A stretch of 64,000 bases of DNA from Chionis minor (Eukaryota; Chordata; Aves; Charadriiformes; Chionididae): assembly GCA_013398295.1 (NCBI GenBank), contig VZSF01000637.1:372001-436000 (forward strand), given 5' to 3'. The notes under the pieces are model-generated. The model did no database searches and had not been told where the DNA came from. It worked only from the letters and a program-made list of their open reading frames with translations. The position numbers and the translations under genes were made by a program. This document shows, piece by piece, positions 1 to 13,500 of the stretch (positions are counted from its first letter, which is position 1; each line of letters opens with the position of its first letter).

Positions 1-713
1 CAATCAAATATCTGGTCATATACAATTATTTCTTTAGATATAAGTAAGGAATGCATGTTTTCTAGTTGAAGAGTCTGTATTATCTTCATTACCCCTTCAG
101 TAACAAGGAGAAGCTGTCTGGAGTTACACATGTGTATATGTGTACATGTGTGTCTGTGTATGTGCATTATGTATGTTCAACTGAAAAGTATCTTAAACTT
201 TTTTATATTAGTTATACTTGCATGTATTAAAGTAGCTAAACTGATATTTTTTTATGTGTGTGAAAACCTGTACTTATAAAAATGTCAGCCGCTGTGCTAA
301 GACCTGGTACTTCATGCCTGGGGTAAAATTTTATTGCCTAGTTATAAAAGAGAGGGTTTATAGTGGAAACCCTGACACAACATTAACTATGGTTATGCTA
401 TCAAAGGAGTGCAGCATTTAAGAATTTAGGAACTATTTCGTTTGTGTGTGTACAGGCAGTCATGTGTCTGTCTGTGTCTAAAACTTCATCTTGACTTATA
501 TATGGCTTTTACATTTACTTTTGAACACTTTGAGAAGCAAAGCCACAAGCTGGTTCCAACAATAGCATCTTCATATGTGTATCCTTCCTGCTTGCTGTCT
601 ACAAACAATAAAAACTTCTCAAAAACTGAAAAAAAATCATCAGTAGGGCACATGTAGCTTAAAGGTAGATGAGGAATGTTTGGGATTTTTTTTTTCCTTC
701 CTATTTTTTCAAG
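1..713. other. AT-rich non-coding DNA
   Basis: No coding frame here is recognisable; the open frames are under 75 codons with no domain. The stretch at 125-165 is TG/TA-rich low complexity and is listed separately. Otherwise I see nothing. Confidence 0.6.
125..165. repeat. Imperfect TG-rich microsatellite
   Basis: This run is made of TG and TA steps with a few interruptions. It is a simple-sequence tract with no sign of function. Confidence 0.7.
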
Positions 714-832
714 TTAGGGAACTGAGTAATGCATAGCGAGTTGCAAGAAGTCACACACAAATCAGTTACAGAGTTGGGACCAGAGTAGAAAGTTTCTGAG
801 TTCCAATCCTCTACTTCAGATTCATGGCCTCT
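714..832 (+). mobile_element. Probable ancient MIR SINE relic
   Basis: The order of short blocks follows the MIR core and 3' part as I know it: a 'ggaactgag' block, then 'gtcacacac' followed by 'cagttacagagttggga', then a 'gagttccaatcct' block. In the family the matching order is an aligned A/G-rich start, the sequence around 'aaggtcacacag', a 'gcagagctggga' block and a 'ccaggtct' block. MIRs are tRNA-derived SINEs that were active in early amniotes and are strongly diverged in birds. The match is by eye and degenerate, so the borders are approximate. A repeat search against an amniote library would settle it. Confidence 0.5.
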
Positions 833-1744
833 AATGATGTTAATGAAAAACTGAAATGAAATGAGCAGAATGGAGTTTATAAACATTTAGTGGGCACAAC
901 TGAGATTTCTGGGGAATGAGCTCAATCACATAACCCTGTGGTGTCTGTCTGTCTAGTTGCATCAAATGGATGGTCCATCCTTGGACCTATCGCTCATCAA
1001 ACTATGTGAAAGATAAAGGTTGTATCCACAAACCTGCGCAGGATTTACAAAATTTCTGATGGGACTTGCAGCTAGGTCACTGACTCCTCTGAACATGAAA
1101 GGTTGTGTGGGAGGGGTAGAGACCATCAATAGTGTTGCCTGTTGCAAGAAAACAATAGAATATGGAACAAAATGTAGGCTAGGTACTATTTCAAAGGATC
1201 TCAAGGAAATTAGGTGCTCTAACACTAGTCTTGATGCAAAGCAGTGTTACTTCCTAGCCAATGACTCCTGCATTTTCTTGCGTGTGATAATGACATCAAG
1301 AATAAAGCAAAAATAATTCCCGCCCCATTTCCAAAAAATCTTGTTTTGAATCTTATGATTCTGAAGGCTAATAATATAGCAGAAATGCAAATACAAAACA
1401 TAAATACTTTTTCCATCTTATAGTATGTGACACACTGACACGCCACTCCACTATAGACAATATGTTTAATTACTAGCTATACAAGAGTAGTTGTCTTTAA
1501 GGTATTAAACTGTGTTAACATGCACTTTTAACTCTTGATAACACAGAACTTAATGGAAATGTTGTAGTTCAAAATGTTCTCCTTGGGTATGGCCTTTTAG
1601 TGAGCAAAGGGGAAGAGGTACACTAGCCACAGTGATGTTAGATAGTTATATCCATACCATTTAGATACCTGTGTTTGAAATATTGTCCTCATGTTATTTC
1701 AAATATGGCTTTGAAATCATGGACTTATACAATAATTTAAGTTA
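833..1744. other. Non-coding DNA, nothing recognised
   Basis: Short open frames exist on both strands (for example 1020-1316 plus and 962-1225 minus) but they overlap each other antisense. They show no domain or splice context. I see no repeat family here. Confidence 0.5.
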
Positions 1745-2560
1745 AGAGGAACCACTTGATGTCATATAGTCCAAGGCCCTGCTGACAGCATGCCTAACTT
1801 ACTAAAGGTTGCTCAGGGTCTTATCCTGTCGGATTTTGAACACCTTACAGGGATGGAGAATCCACGTCTCTGGGCAGAATGCTCCAGAATTTGACCACCC
1901 ACACAATAAAATAACTTGCTGTATTTCTAATCAGAATTTCCCATGTTTGAGCTTGTATCTGTGGCCTCTGGACTGTTATGGTGCACTTCTGAGAGCTTCT
2001 GGCTCTTTTATCTGCATCCTCTGATCAATGTAGTTGCAAACTGCAATAGGTCCCCCTTAAGCTTTCTGTTCTCCAGACTGAATAAGCCCATTTCTTTCAG
2101 CCTCTCCTCATATGTCACATGCTCCAGCTCTAAACCATTTTGGTGTCTCCACTAGACTGGCTCAAATAAGTTAGTATTTTCGACTGGGGAGACCAGAACT
2201 GGACAAAACACTCCAGATATAGTCTCCAAAAACACCAAATAGTGGGGAAGGATAAATTCTCTAGATCTGCTGTCTGCAATCTTTGTCATACAGACCAGGA
2301 GGCAGCTGATCTTTGCTTCTTTCTTGCTGCTGCACTGCTGACTCACGCTCAACTTGCTGTCCACTGTGGCCTCCAGATCTTTTTTTGCAGAGCTGTTTAC
2401 CAGACAGTTGGTTCCCAGCCTGTGTTGATGTGGGCAGTTACTCTGCACCAAATGCAAAACTTTGCATTTGGTCTTGTTGAATTTCACGGGGTTCTTGTCA
2501 GCTTTCTTGCAGTTCCCATTAATTTTATTCCAGTTCTTATTAACCTTGCTCGATTGCCAT
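1745..2560 (-). mobile_element. CR1 LINE relic, 5'-truncated
   Basis: Read on the minus strand this is the end of a CR1 non-LTR retrotransposon. A frame at 2487-2152 begins with the peptide MKFNKTKCKVLHL. That is a diverged form of the CR1 segment just after the reverse-transcriptase catalytic core, where the usual form is F-N-x-x-K-C-x-V-L-H-L. Further along come 'KKDLEATVDSKLSVSQQC' and the segment matching the C-terminal extension, both typical of CR1 ORF2. The 3' untranslated part continues to about 1745. The frame is broken in several places and the 5' part is missing, as is usual for CR1. No intact terminal repeat is visible, which suggests an old copy. It lies on the opposite strand to the CR1 group at 45-52 kb. 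Confidence 0.85.
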
Positions 2561-3687
2561 GAGCTTTAAAAGACGGTACAGTGTTCTCGCGGTGACAGTG
2601 GCTGATTCCTTCAACACTCTCGCATACATCCCACCTGATCCCACAGACCTCTGTGCATACATTGTGATTGAATGATCAGACGTTGCCTAGTAATTTCCAT
2701 TTGTACGCTTATGTTTTTCAACTGCTTCAGAAACGTCCTCTTCCACATTAGTAGTAATGTAAACACAGAATATATTTAGACTTGTTTTAATGGCTCCTTC
2801 AAACAGTCAAAGCACTGTGAAGGACTTTAGTGTAGAAGAGAATACAACTCTCAGCCTGTAATTAGTGGCACGTTTCTTTCCATGGCAGGCTGGCTAAGCC
2901 GTCCTTACTCCTCACCACTCCTTCCTGGCTCCAGACAAGTCCCTCCATTGTGCCGGTACAACGATTTGTGTGGCTGTTTGCTGAAATGGCTTGCTGGGGT
3001 TAAAACTAGCCTTTTTTTTTTCTGTAGGTTTTTAAAATCCAGCTCCCTTATCTCTCTAGTTCCCCACAGAACAGTCCCACTGCCAGAAATAAGGGGAGGA
3101 ATAAACATTGGGGTGCCGTATTGAGGCGGAAACAACAAGGCTGATGGAGAAACGCCTGTCATGCTGTATCCTCAGAACAAGAAATAAGAACAAGAGTGAT
3201 AGAAGGCAGGAGGAAAAACAAACCAACAAAAAGTAATCACACCATCCTATTTCCTACCTTTATTGTTGCATCCGACCATCCTGGCACACCTATAACATCT
3301 CTCAGCATAATGATGACGTTTCAAGTAGCAGGATCAACTGTTTTTGTTATGGTGCTTGTATATATGCAATGCATATACCCAGTAAAACCTGATTCCACCT
3401 ACATTGTTTGGTAATTACAATTTATGATATTCCTAAGATAGAAAAGTAGGTTTTTTATTACTCCCTTCTAGCTACTGTATCTTAAGGAAATAGCAGGCAC
3501 ACAGAAATGTGTAAACCGTAGTCTGTTCTGGTAAACGTGAGGTGCTCTTGAGCTGAGCCAGTCTGCACCAGCGAGATGGACTTTAAGAGGAGAAGAGGTA
3601 AGACAGAGAGCAGATTGAGCAATAAAATATTCACAGAATAAATGCCACTACCACAAATAATTGAATTAAGCAATAACAAGGCAGACA
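2561..3687. other. Non-coding DNA, nothing recognised
   Basis: A slightly less AT-rich patch around 2880-3130 is open on both strands, but neither frame resembles a known protein. I see no splice-flanked exon. Confidence 0.45.
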
Positions 3688-3768
3688 CAGGGCATTTCCT
3701 GGGGATTAATGACTAGCTGGGAGAGTTGATGGTCCACGGCGGTCATCAATTCCCCAGGAAATGTCCTG
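3688..3768. repeat. 81-base inverted repeat (hairpin)
   Basis: The left arm (3688-3713) and right arm (3742-3768) are inverted copies of each other over 26-27 bases. They differ at about three places plus one extra base, and they share a perfect core of 'catttcctgggga'. The loop is about 28 bases. Outside the arms the pairing stops within one or two bases. The size fits a microRNA precursor-like fold or the remains of a small palindromic transposon. The sequence alone does not tell which, and no known mature microRNA is recognised in it. Confidence 0.7.
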
Positions 3769-6670
3769 TACCAAGGTCATCGTTGCTATTATATCCCCCT
3801 TTTCTTTTCTCCAGCAAAGAAAAAGAATCCCACATTTTACCTGTTTTCACACAGTGTCATCACTCCTTTAGATGACTGTGGAACAGATGGGTTTGAATGG
3901 CAGAGCTGCTGAAGGATTTTTGTGTAATTGATGTCCGGTGCCACAACCAATCAAAACCAATTTTTTGCCATTGAATTTTTAATCAGGCTTACACAATATT
4001 TCAGTTTTTGACTTGTTTAACTCTTGTGAATCCCCAAATAATAATTTTATTTTTTTGTGGGCCTGCAACCCTGACAAATCTGTGTCTGCATTATAGCTAG
4101 GTGAGCTAGAGGAAGCTGGACATATTTTAATCCTTTAGAAGTTTTCCTGTGGTATAAAGAACCTGCTGAGAGAACTGGCAGAGAATTTATGCATTCAGCC
4201 TGCTCTTTGGCAATAATGTGTGGATTTATAACATAAAGTACTTGCTTAGAACAGGTCAATAATGGAGATAATTAAATCTGTCTTTGCTATTCAATAACAA
4301 TTATGAATTAAAATTTGTTATGGCAGGTTTTTCAATACAAGGCCTATCATGGCTGAATTCCTCTAAGTCATAATTTTATCCAGACATGTTTAAGATATTA
4401 TTCTGTGGCAAGTATGTAAATCTTTAAAATCTATTTTTCAAACAGTAAAATAAAAAATAAAGCACTAAACCCAAAGGTCCAGAAGATAAAGGAGCTTATG
4501 ATTATCTGCATGCTCTTGGGTCAAATTTATTTTACAGTTATGCCAGTATTCCTTAACTCACTTATCTTCAGCATTTGTGAATCTTACTCTATCACTTTTT
4601 TTCCCTTAAACTAACATTTCACATTCAATTAACCTAATCTTGAAAAAGAACACTGTAGACTATACATTTTTTAAAATTACTGTTTATGATCCTTTATTCA
4701 TGTTCCATTTATGCACACTCTGTTACTGTTGGCATTTGCATAGTTTGTGGTGTACAGCAAGTTGCTCTTTCTTCACTTCAGTGTGATGTAGTTAAACTGC
4801 TTATTTTCACATGCCTAGAATTTTTTGGCTCTGTATACCCATATTAATTTAACTGGCCAATTAGTTGTTATTAAAATATTTTAAAAGAACATACAACAAC
4901 ATATGCACAACAAATTATTTCTTTCCACAATTTTATTAACATTTTTGTAGGTAGTTTCCAGTTTCTCACCTCCTTTTCCCACCAAGAGAGACTCTCCAAG
5001 TTTAGGAATACAGACTGCATGTGAGATTCAGGGCCCCACTAAGTTTCCTTGAATTCCTATAAGGTATGTTGAGAACATGGAAAAACGGGTTGAACTAGCG
5101 AAATCTTAGATCCCTTTCTTGTCTCACTCTAATGTTAGGACTTGATGCCACCCGTACAACATGATAGATTCAGATCATCCATGACAACAGTCTGGTGCTC
5201 TAGGAGTTCTCAGGAGGGGGTGAGAGATTATTATCAGATTTAATTGACCGACTACGTGCAAGTGAACAATCAACATATTAAAAGGGAGTCAATGATATGT
5301 ATTTAATCTCTTTTTTTTTTTTGGTCAGCTCTAACCATGTACCACATGTTGTTCACAAAGATGATTCTGGGAAGATCAAAATCGAACTGGTCTTTAATGC
5401 TGAGGTTTTACCTGTCGGTTTGGCATTGGCAAGGGAAATGTACCTAAATTTGTCTTGTAAACCTTTTGTGGCAAAAATAGCACCTTTGTTTTGTGTTTGT
5501 AAATCATTTGGTTCTTCAACTGTGATTTGGACTCTCAGATAAAATACAAATAGAGAACTAATATAAAATTAAAGGTGATAAATAATCTAGCCAGTCCTTC
5601 ACAATTTTCCCTGACCAGTTCAGCTCTCCAGTATCACAAACAAAAAAGGAGTCCCTTAAATACACAACAAACCTTACTGCTACCAGATGTATCATTGTTT
5701 CCCGTTATACTTGCACCTCTTCTCAGAAATAATCTAAGCTGGGTGTAATGGGGTCAGAGAGCAAAGAGGGTAATAGACTGGAAGGCTGAAAATACTCTAT
5801 GTGTTTGCATTAATATGTAGGAATTATTTACCTTGCTAAATCTTGTTGAATTATAATAACATATTTAAGATATGAAGTTTATAAAATTAAAAAAAAAATA
5901 AATTGTAAAGATGGAAGAAAAGAGCTTCAGACACAAGTAACAAAATATTAGAATGGTCTTCAAGTCTTTCTCCCCGTAAGTCTGCTCCATTCTTTCCCAC
6001 TTTTCAAAGTAAAAAATAAAGCAACAAAATACCCCTGAAAACACATTTTTAAATAAGGACACAGTCCTAAAATGGTATCAAAAGTAAATCTGTATTGAGG
6101 TAGAAGGAGCTAAAGTACAGTAGCTGAGAATCTGGCCTAAAGTTTGCACATCAAATAAAGACAATAGAAAAATCTTTATGTTTATTTCATAGATTTACAC
6201 ATTTGGATTTAGTATCATAGTTCAGGTACAGCCAACCTTTTAATCACTGGAAGTCAAGAGTTTATGATGTCAGAGTGCTTAATTTAGTATATTATAGTGG
6301 GTGGGGTTTTTTTCTGGAAATATTACAAGTATCGAGCTCCACATTTTATTTCTGGAAATGAGAAGAGGAGCCTATCTTGTCTTAGGATATCTTGTGTTAC
6401 CTTTGTGAGACAGTTGACTAATTGCCAACTACCTCAAGGCCAGGATCCTGCAAAAATTAAAATTTCTCAATGCCAGAACAGTTACTTTATTTGCCATTAT
6501 TACTGTGCTTTACCTTTAAAAATGATGGTGTGTCAATAGACTAAAAAACAAGCCATGTTGCTTCATCACTAGCCAGAGAATGAGGTTCTCTTAAATATTG
6601 ATTGCAGAAGTATAGTCCTCTGCTCCTTTGCTGCTAACATATAAGCAAAGATCATATTTCTAGATGTCCT
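3769..6670. other. AT-rich non-coding DNA
   Basis: Open frames are short and the base composition is uniform and AT-rich. A T-tract near 5311-5322 and an A-tract near 5889-5898 are the only low-complexity runs of note. No gene, RNA or repeat family is recognised. Confidence 0.5.
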
Positions 6671-7530
6671 TTTATGTCTCCAGGCTCTTCCACTGTAGAT
6701 GAGAACAGAAGCTCAAAACTGCTCTATAGCATGGCCCAGAGGCAGCAAAAAATGCACAAATGCTTTCCCACCGAAGTTGTTGCTGTCCAGGGAATTTCCA
6801 CGATGACAAATGGAGAGGAGGTGGCATGCGCAGTTACAAGCAAGACAGAAGGATGCCAGTGAAGTATTCTTTGTATCAGGCGTACCATGAACCAGCAAAG
6901 CTGGCTGTGGAAGGAGGGAACACTATGGGTAAGTGGATGCTGTCTGCTGGTGGGAAATGGGATGTAACTGAGTGGTTGCTTGACGGCCAAGCACTCTTCA
7001 TCCTAGAACAGCTTCTTACCAGTTCCAGCCCAGACCAGCAAGCAGAGAGGAGAGCTGTAAGTGTTTGGAAACCCTTCCTGAGCTGCTGCCACCTTCTTCT
7101 TCCTGGTCCAGCCAGGCATTTCCCAGACAATAGATACTGGCAGTGGCCTCTCAGTGTACCCAGTGATGCCAGTGGCTGCTGCTACTCCCAGCTGCGAGGG
7201 GGGTCCCTGCATGGGATCAGCATCAGCTCCTTCAATAGGAACGCATCTCCCTGTCCAGAGGCGCCGACACAAAAGGAGACAATGTGGGCTGTCTGCTCCC
7301 ACCATAGGCTGTATGGACCACGCACGTATTTGGGACCCAGGGGCAGCAGATTTGTCAACAATACAAAACTGACCAGCCAGAAGAGTCCAAAAAGGCTTAA
7401 CTTTACTTCCATGCTCAAAGCACTTTGATTTAAGTGTTGGAGCGTAGACATTGCATGCAGAGCACGCAGAGCTGTTTCTGAACAGGTGAATACACTTGTT
7501 TGTTAACCATCCAATTACTTCTGGCAACAC
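6671..7530. other. Open patch of unknown nature (longest frame in window)
   Basis: This patch is richer in GC than its surroundings and is unusually free of stop codons. On the plus strand a 222-codon frame runs 6760-7428, the longest in the window. A 62-codon frame (6674-6862) starts near an acceptor-like 'tctccag' at about 6677-6683. On the minus strand a 175-codon frame runs 7530-7003. Neither long frame shows a domain, signal peptide, membrane segment or sequence I recognise. Openness on both strands suggests GC content rather than coding pressure. It could be a lineage-specific exon, a non-coding RNA exon or a decayed pseudogene. I favour non-coding. Confidence 0.3.
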
Positions 7531-10500
7531 TGTAAGGTATTTTTGTACTGTTCTCGTGTTAAAGAAAGCTTTCAGTCTGATAAGTTATAGCATCACACCT
7601 GTGCAAACATGAGGTATGATGACATAAGCTTTACTTACAATTAAAGTTGTTTTTCTTAAATTACGTTAAGAATAATCCACAATAAGACACTTCATTGTTG
7701 GCAGTTATTACAGATGTATCTCTGAAAAGGCTGATTGCTTAATTACACCTCGTATTATGACTATTCTGGCAAATTTCTAAAACGAATCTCTAACAAAGAA
7801 CCGATGAATGTTTCCTCTGTATTCTTCAGTTAAGGTTTGATTGTTCAACCTTTAGATTATTAAAGTCAAGCGGTTCAGCTTCTATTTTCTATTCAGTGTA
7901 ATTTTACTTCAGGCAAATTTCACTTATGTGGTATTTAATCCAAATAAATAATATTATTCCAAACCCTCTTGCTTCCTATTGCACAAGGCTGTTAAACAAT
8001 TGTCTTCGAAAACTCCAGTCGTTAACTATGACAAGTCTCAATGTTAACATGTTATTGTTAGCATTTGTAGTAAATTGCCTTTCTTACTCATAAATACTTG
8101 AGTTAAATATTAAACAGATTATTTTTTTTCTGAAAATAACTCTTCACTTAGTTTTCACTCAGTTACAGAGAGCTTCCAACTAGGTGAACGGAAATTTCAA
8201 TGGGTAAGCAAGTGAGGATTTGGGTCCATGCAAAAATGAAACCAAATTTTTGGGTACCTAAATTTGGTCTTTGTATCGGAAAACTGATGAAAATGTCATA
8301 ATCTATGTAAAGAAAATTGAACACAATTAAGAAAATAAGAATTAATACCTCTCTCTACTTTTCTGTTATTTTCTAATCAGATTATTCTTACTTTCCATGA
8401 ATAGAAGTAGAAATTCTATTTAAGGGCTTCAAAACTATTTCCTTGATTTAATTTCATAGGGATTTTTGGCAGCTGGATTATTTCAGTGGAACTACTCCCA
8501 ATCCCTGAATTTAATCAGACATCTGAGTCTTTTCTGAATAAAGGCTAGAGTAGAAATACATTTTATCACTTCTGGAGAAAAGACTGCTTTGATGGGAATG
8601 TTCAGAGTGCTGCTTCTGAATGAAGGCCTAAAAAAAATTACAAGTAGTCTTCTTGAAACTTTTTGCTCAACTAATAGTATTAACTCTTCTCCTTCTAGAC
8701 CCTTAGTAAATTTTGAGTATTTGTGAAATACTCAGATAATATTAATTAAAGTACTTGTCATTATTGATTTGGTCCTACTCAGAACTGTATGTATGCAGAA
8801 GTCATACTGTAATGAATCAGTTGTCCTGCAGTAGCCGCTATGTCCCTTTAAGCTGTGTCTTTGGAAGAATTCCCACTTTTGTTTTTCTAAAACTAGAGAC
8901 TGGAGAAAGTTAAATTCAGGAGAAAAAGACCTCAGTCAACATGATCTAATTTTGAAGTTAGCCCTGCTTGGGCCAGGAGGCTGGAGCAGCTGAGTTCTCT
9001 CCCAAAACAAATTATTCCATAATTCTGCAATGAAATTTAGTGTGGGTTGAATTTGAGGACTACAGGCATCAGGGCCCAAACAAGCTATGGCAGAAAAGGA
9101 GAAAAGGAGAGAGCTCCTGTTATTGCACAATAGCCTCATTTCACACAAAGCCATTCAGGAACGACAGAAACCAGAAACCAACCTAAACAAAGATGAAAAT
9201 GATAACTGCAGTAACCGCAAAGCCACTGCTGGACTGGAGAATCCCCCTGCATGCACCTTTCTCCTCACCCAGGGACCCTTGGTAATAAGAAGGGCAGAAC
9301 AGACTTTTCAATGCATTCAGTTCTTGTATACTCCACATCAGAAGTACCAAAAAAGGTAAAACCAACCAAACAAAACTCAAGCCAAATTAACTGTTCCAAG
9401 TTAAACCTGTGTAACTGTGAAAGTGATAGCACGTATCACTCAGCAGAAATGGATCCAAAAAGTTATAAAAAATGCTTCTTAAGATACACGTAAAAAAGCA
9501 ACACTGACATTATTCACCGACATCCTGGGCTGTTAGGAACATTGCCAATAGCAAGTGAGGTTCATAATACAGTGATGCATTTTCAAAGGACAACGCAAAT
9601 AATTTCCCTGGCAGCTGAAATAAAGTGTTGACTCTTCTTGAAAATTAATTAGCACAGAAACACAACAGAAAAAATGAAAGGCTTCTTGTTCCTAAAGGTT
9701 ATTCTGTAGGGAAATAAATCATATGAAGGTATGAAGTGTGCTCTCCTGTACTTTATGATTAAGTGCTTATAATATAGACAGTCTCTAAGCCTCAGTTTTT
9801 GCTAGGAAGTTCACATCAAAGGTGAGTTAAGTCTTTATTATAAATACATGGTAAAATATAGAAACCAGAACTGCTTTAAGTTGGGAGATCCTCTGGTTTC
9901 AGTAGAAAGACCTTTCTTTTTATAGACTCGTTTTACAAGTGATGTCCCAAATTTATGCTAAGAACATTTTCATGAAGCTTTTGCTCTCCTCTTGGCAGAA
10001 GGCCTTGAAATTTGTGTCAAATAAATTAGAACTAATGTCTTTGGCTAAAAAGAGGAGCCTGTTAAAGGGCAGTAGTAATCAAGACAAGATAATCATTTAT
10101 CTGTGATTTTGTGGGTATTAGTCTAATATCCTGTCTATTCACAGCATGTCAAAGATAAGAACAGTCACCGGTTTACTGTTTTTCTGCCCTCTCCTTCCTC
10201 CCTCCCTCTGTCCCTCAGGTCTCGGGAGATAAAAGATAAAAAACACATATTAGGCCAATTGCAATAATATTCCACTAAAAGGGATACACTGTTACTATTA
10301 TAAATTAATGCTTTAAAACTTAAGACTAAAAGAAACTACTATTAGATAATTATCTGTCCCTCAGATAATTATGCACATGAGTAATTCTACCTCTCTCTGA
10401 AGAGTTTATAGGATTTACTGGAAGTCCCTAGAGATATTGGCAGTCACATGTGAACCTGTTTACAGGACTGTGGTTGTAGTTCCAAACAACAGCCATGACT

Positions 10501-13500
10501 ATGATTCCCGAAAAAGTTTCAGGGTGGAAAAGAATCAAGCTAGGTATCTCAGGAGGATTTTTGTCAATTCTTTTGTTCCTTAGTATTTAATTCCGATACT
10601 TGTGCCAGTCGCTACAGTAAAAAACCCCAGATTTCAAATGTGTTGTTGAACTTCACTCTAGATGTTTGCCAGTAGTTAAAAGATTTAATCCTGTCGATTT
10701 TGTCACCTTGCTACTTTTGAAGGCTCTCCTTCCTGATGGGCAACCATATCTAAAGGTCAAATAAAGGACATAAGTGCCCATTCTGTACTCTTTATAGCCA
10801 CTTTCCTGTCATGTAGTGATAGAAAGCAGCCTGCAGAGCTGACTCTGTGATCTTCTCCTGCTTGCAGAAACTTAAGGCTCACACTAGCTAGTGAAGTAAA
10901 ATGGTCTTCAGCCTCACATTTTTTTTACAATCTGCTTTTTTGGCATAAACGTGAGTATTCTCCCTTAACTATGTTGGGAGTTGAGGCTCAGTTCACCTCC
11001 TAATTAATTAAGGCAAAGTCATTTATTTAAAATTAAATTATTTTGTTATTGTGCACAGTGGCTAACCTTTCACATCTGACATATTGTATAGATCTTTTAC
11101 TTTATTTACAAATGTCTGTTTAAAGAAATGATTAGTTCTGTAATTTGTTCAGCAAGGTTTCTTTATAGCAAAGCCCTCCTGGGAACTCTTATGCAAATAA
11201 AATCCATCTGGAGATTGGAAGTAATGCAGGTGAAATTATACACAATATACTTAATTTTTAGGAGGATTTAAAGGGATATAAAAGCACACTTCATTAGAAA
11301 ATCCAAGCTACCAACACATGTCCTAGTCACTGTTTTACAGGAGTGTTGCTACATACAGCATCATCTTCCTTTGAGGTCCTCTCCAAACTATTGAAATCTG
11401 TCCCATATCAATGTGCATATAAGTTACACATTTACTATTTTTCACAGTTTAGTGATACATTTAGCTGTTTTGTTTTGAGCTGAAAAATTCAGGTAAACAG
11501 AACACTGCAAAATTGCTACTAGATTTTCCAAATTATCTATTTCCGATCCTTACAATTACAATTGTAAAAGCCCCATGACTTCACAGATCATTGTCCACGT
11601 GTGGCAGTAAAGTGCCATATAAACAGTCTCCTTCTCCAGAAGACTTCAGCTGAAGCCAAATTTTGCAGCCTCCTGCAAAAGATATGGAATGAAGTCTTTG
11701 CAAATATCTTTGCTCCTTTGCTCCAGAACAACACTACGATTGATGAACAATGAGGCTCAGGGTTTCCCTGAAGTTGTACCTAGGAATACAATGTATCCAA
11801 GTATTTCTGATACTTTTAGAGAGGTGTAGGAAGCAGACAGAAAATGGGAAAACCCATGAAAAAGTGAAGTAGAAAAGGAATGCAGTAAGTGCATTTTACA
11901 GTCAAGATTCAAGTAGAAAATGTAGATGTGCCGTGAGGTTCTGGCCATCAAGAAGCAGTGAGTACAGCATCCAAAGAGGTAAGGATGCCTTTTCCATGGC
12001 TCACCTCATGCTCCATAGCCTGCACCAGTTCCCTCACCTCCTACATGGTGGAGACCCTGGTTTGCCGAGGAAGCTGGTGTGCTAGGAGTAGAGAGTGCAA
12101 AGAAAAAACCTTCTACAAATAGTAAAATTTTCAGTGCTGTCAGCAGTTCATTAGATTATGTATTCTAGCAAACCAGAATCTATTATAGCTATTAGGAAAT
12201 CATTTGATTTAGTTTCTTTTATTTCAAAATTAAAATGGACCATGAGTGGATGTTATCAGGATCTGTATTACAGAAATTAATTAAAAGTTTGTAGCTATTG
12301 TTTTCTGTAGCTATGGAAGAGCAAAATAGCATAAAAGGAATGTCTTAGTTGTCTCTACTTTAAAAGTATATATGCCATGGAAATTTCAAGTCACATAATG
12401 TCACAGTATGGTTATTATGTAAAATTCAGAAACCAGTCTTACCTCCATGAGCTGAAAATATGACTTCCAATTCCTGTAATTTAAAATGTGTGGCATCTGT
12501 AAAATCTAGTCCTACTTTATCACTCCATCACAAGGTGAGCCCCAAAAGACTATGGGGCCTTTTTTTTCCCCATGGAATGAAAAGAAAGGACAGAGAAAGG
12601 AACAAAAGAAAAAGGAAAAGAGGAAAAAAACCCTGCTGACATTTGCGGGGGTAGGGGGGGGATATCTGCTATTAAAGTACTCTTTCGGGACATATTTTCA
12701 CTTTTATATGATGCACTTTGTCCATCATTAGCAGCGGCAAAAATTTAAGGGAGACAATTTTGAAAGGTTTGATACATTTCTAAAGATAAGTGCATAAAAA
12801 GGAAAAAATGGTGACTTTCTTTTGTGTTTGTGAAGACTAGCTGAGTTTCCTGCGTTTCATCTTGAGAATGAAAAACTAAAACTGAACAATTTGGACATTT
12901 CTGACAGTGTTACTGAAACAACCTTTGTTCTTTTGTTTGCTTAGAGTCACAGGAAGAGAAACTTCTGGCATCAAGAGGCACGATTAGTAAGATCAGCATT
13001 TTATCACAATGAGAATATATTGTCCAACTGGTGTCTCACCTTGAGTATTGAAAGACATTCCCCTTGTGTCTTCATGGGTTAAAAGTCACTCCTTTTCCAA
13101 TAACACCAACCTCAATAGTTTTTTGATGTCTTTAATGTAAGAAGAACCATACAAATAACATTTCTTGGTACAAAAGAGGCATGGGACTGTGCTCTTTGGA
13201 CTTCTGCATGAGGCTGGGTCTGCGCAGACTGTCAGAAAGGCAAAATGCATAGCAGGACCGCCAGCAAACAAAATAACTCAAAGAGGATAAAAGACGTATC
13301 CACGACCTGTTGTCAGAGAGAGGCATGCTATTCTTGCAGTTTCTTCCAGAAAAAATGCTGTAGAAGGAAAGACAGTTGTAGTCAGCTTGTGTTATCAGAA
13401 AGTGGGGCTGCAGTCATGAGACTCTAGCTTAAAAATCTCTTCAATCAGATCCCTCAAATCTTGGGGTATATGAAAGATTCATGGTGTACAACCTAATTTT

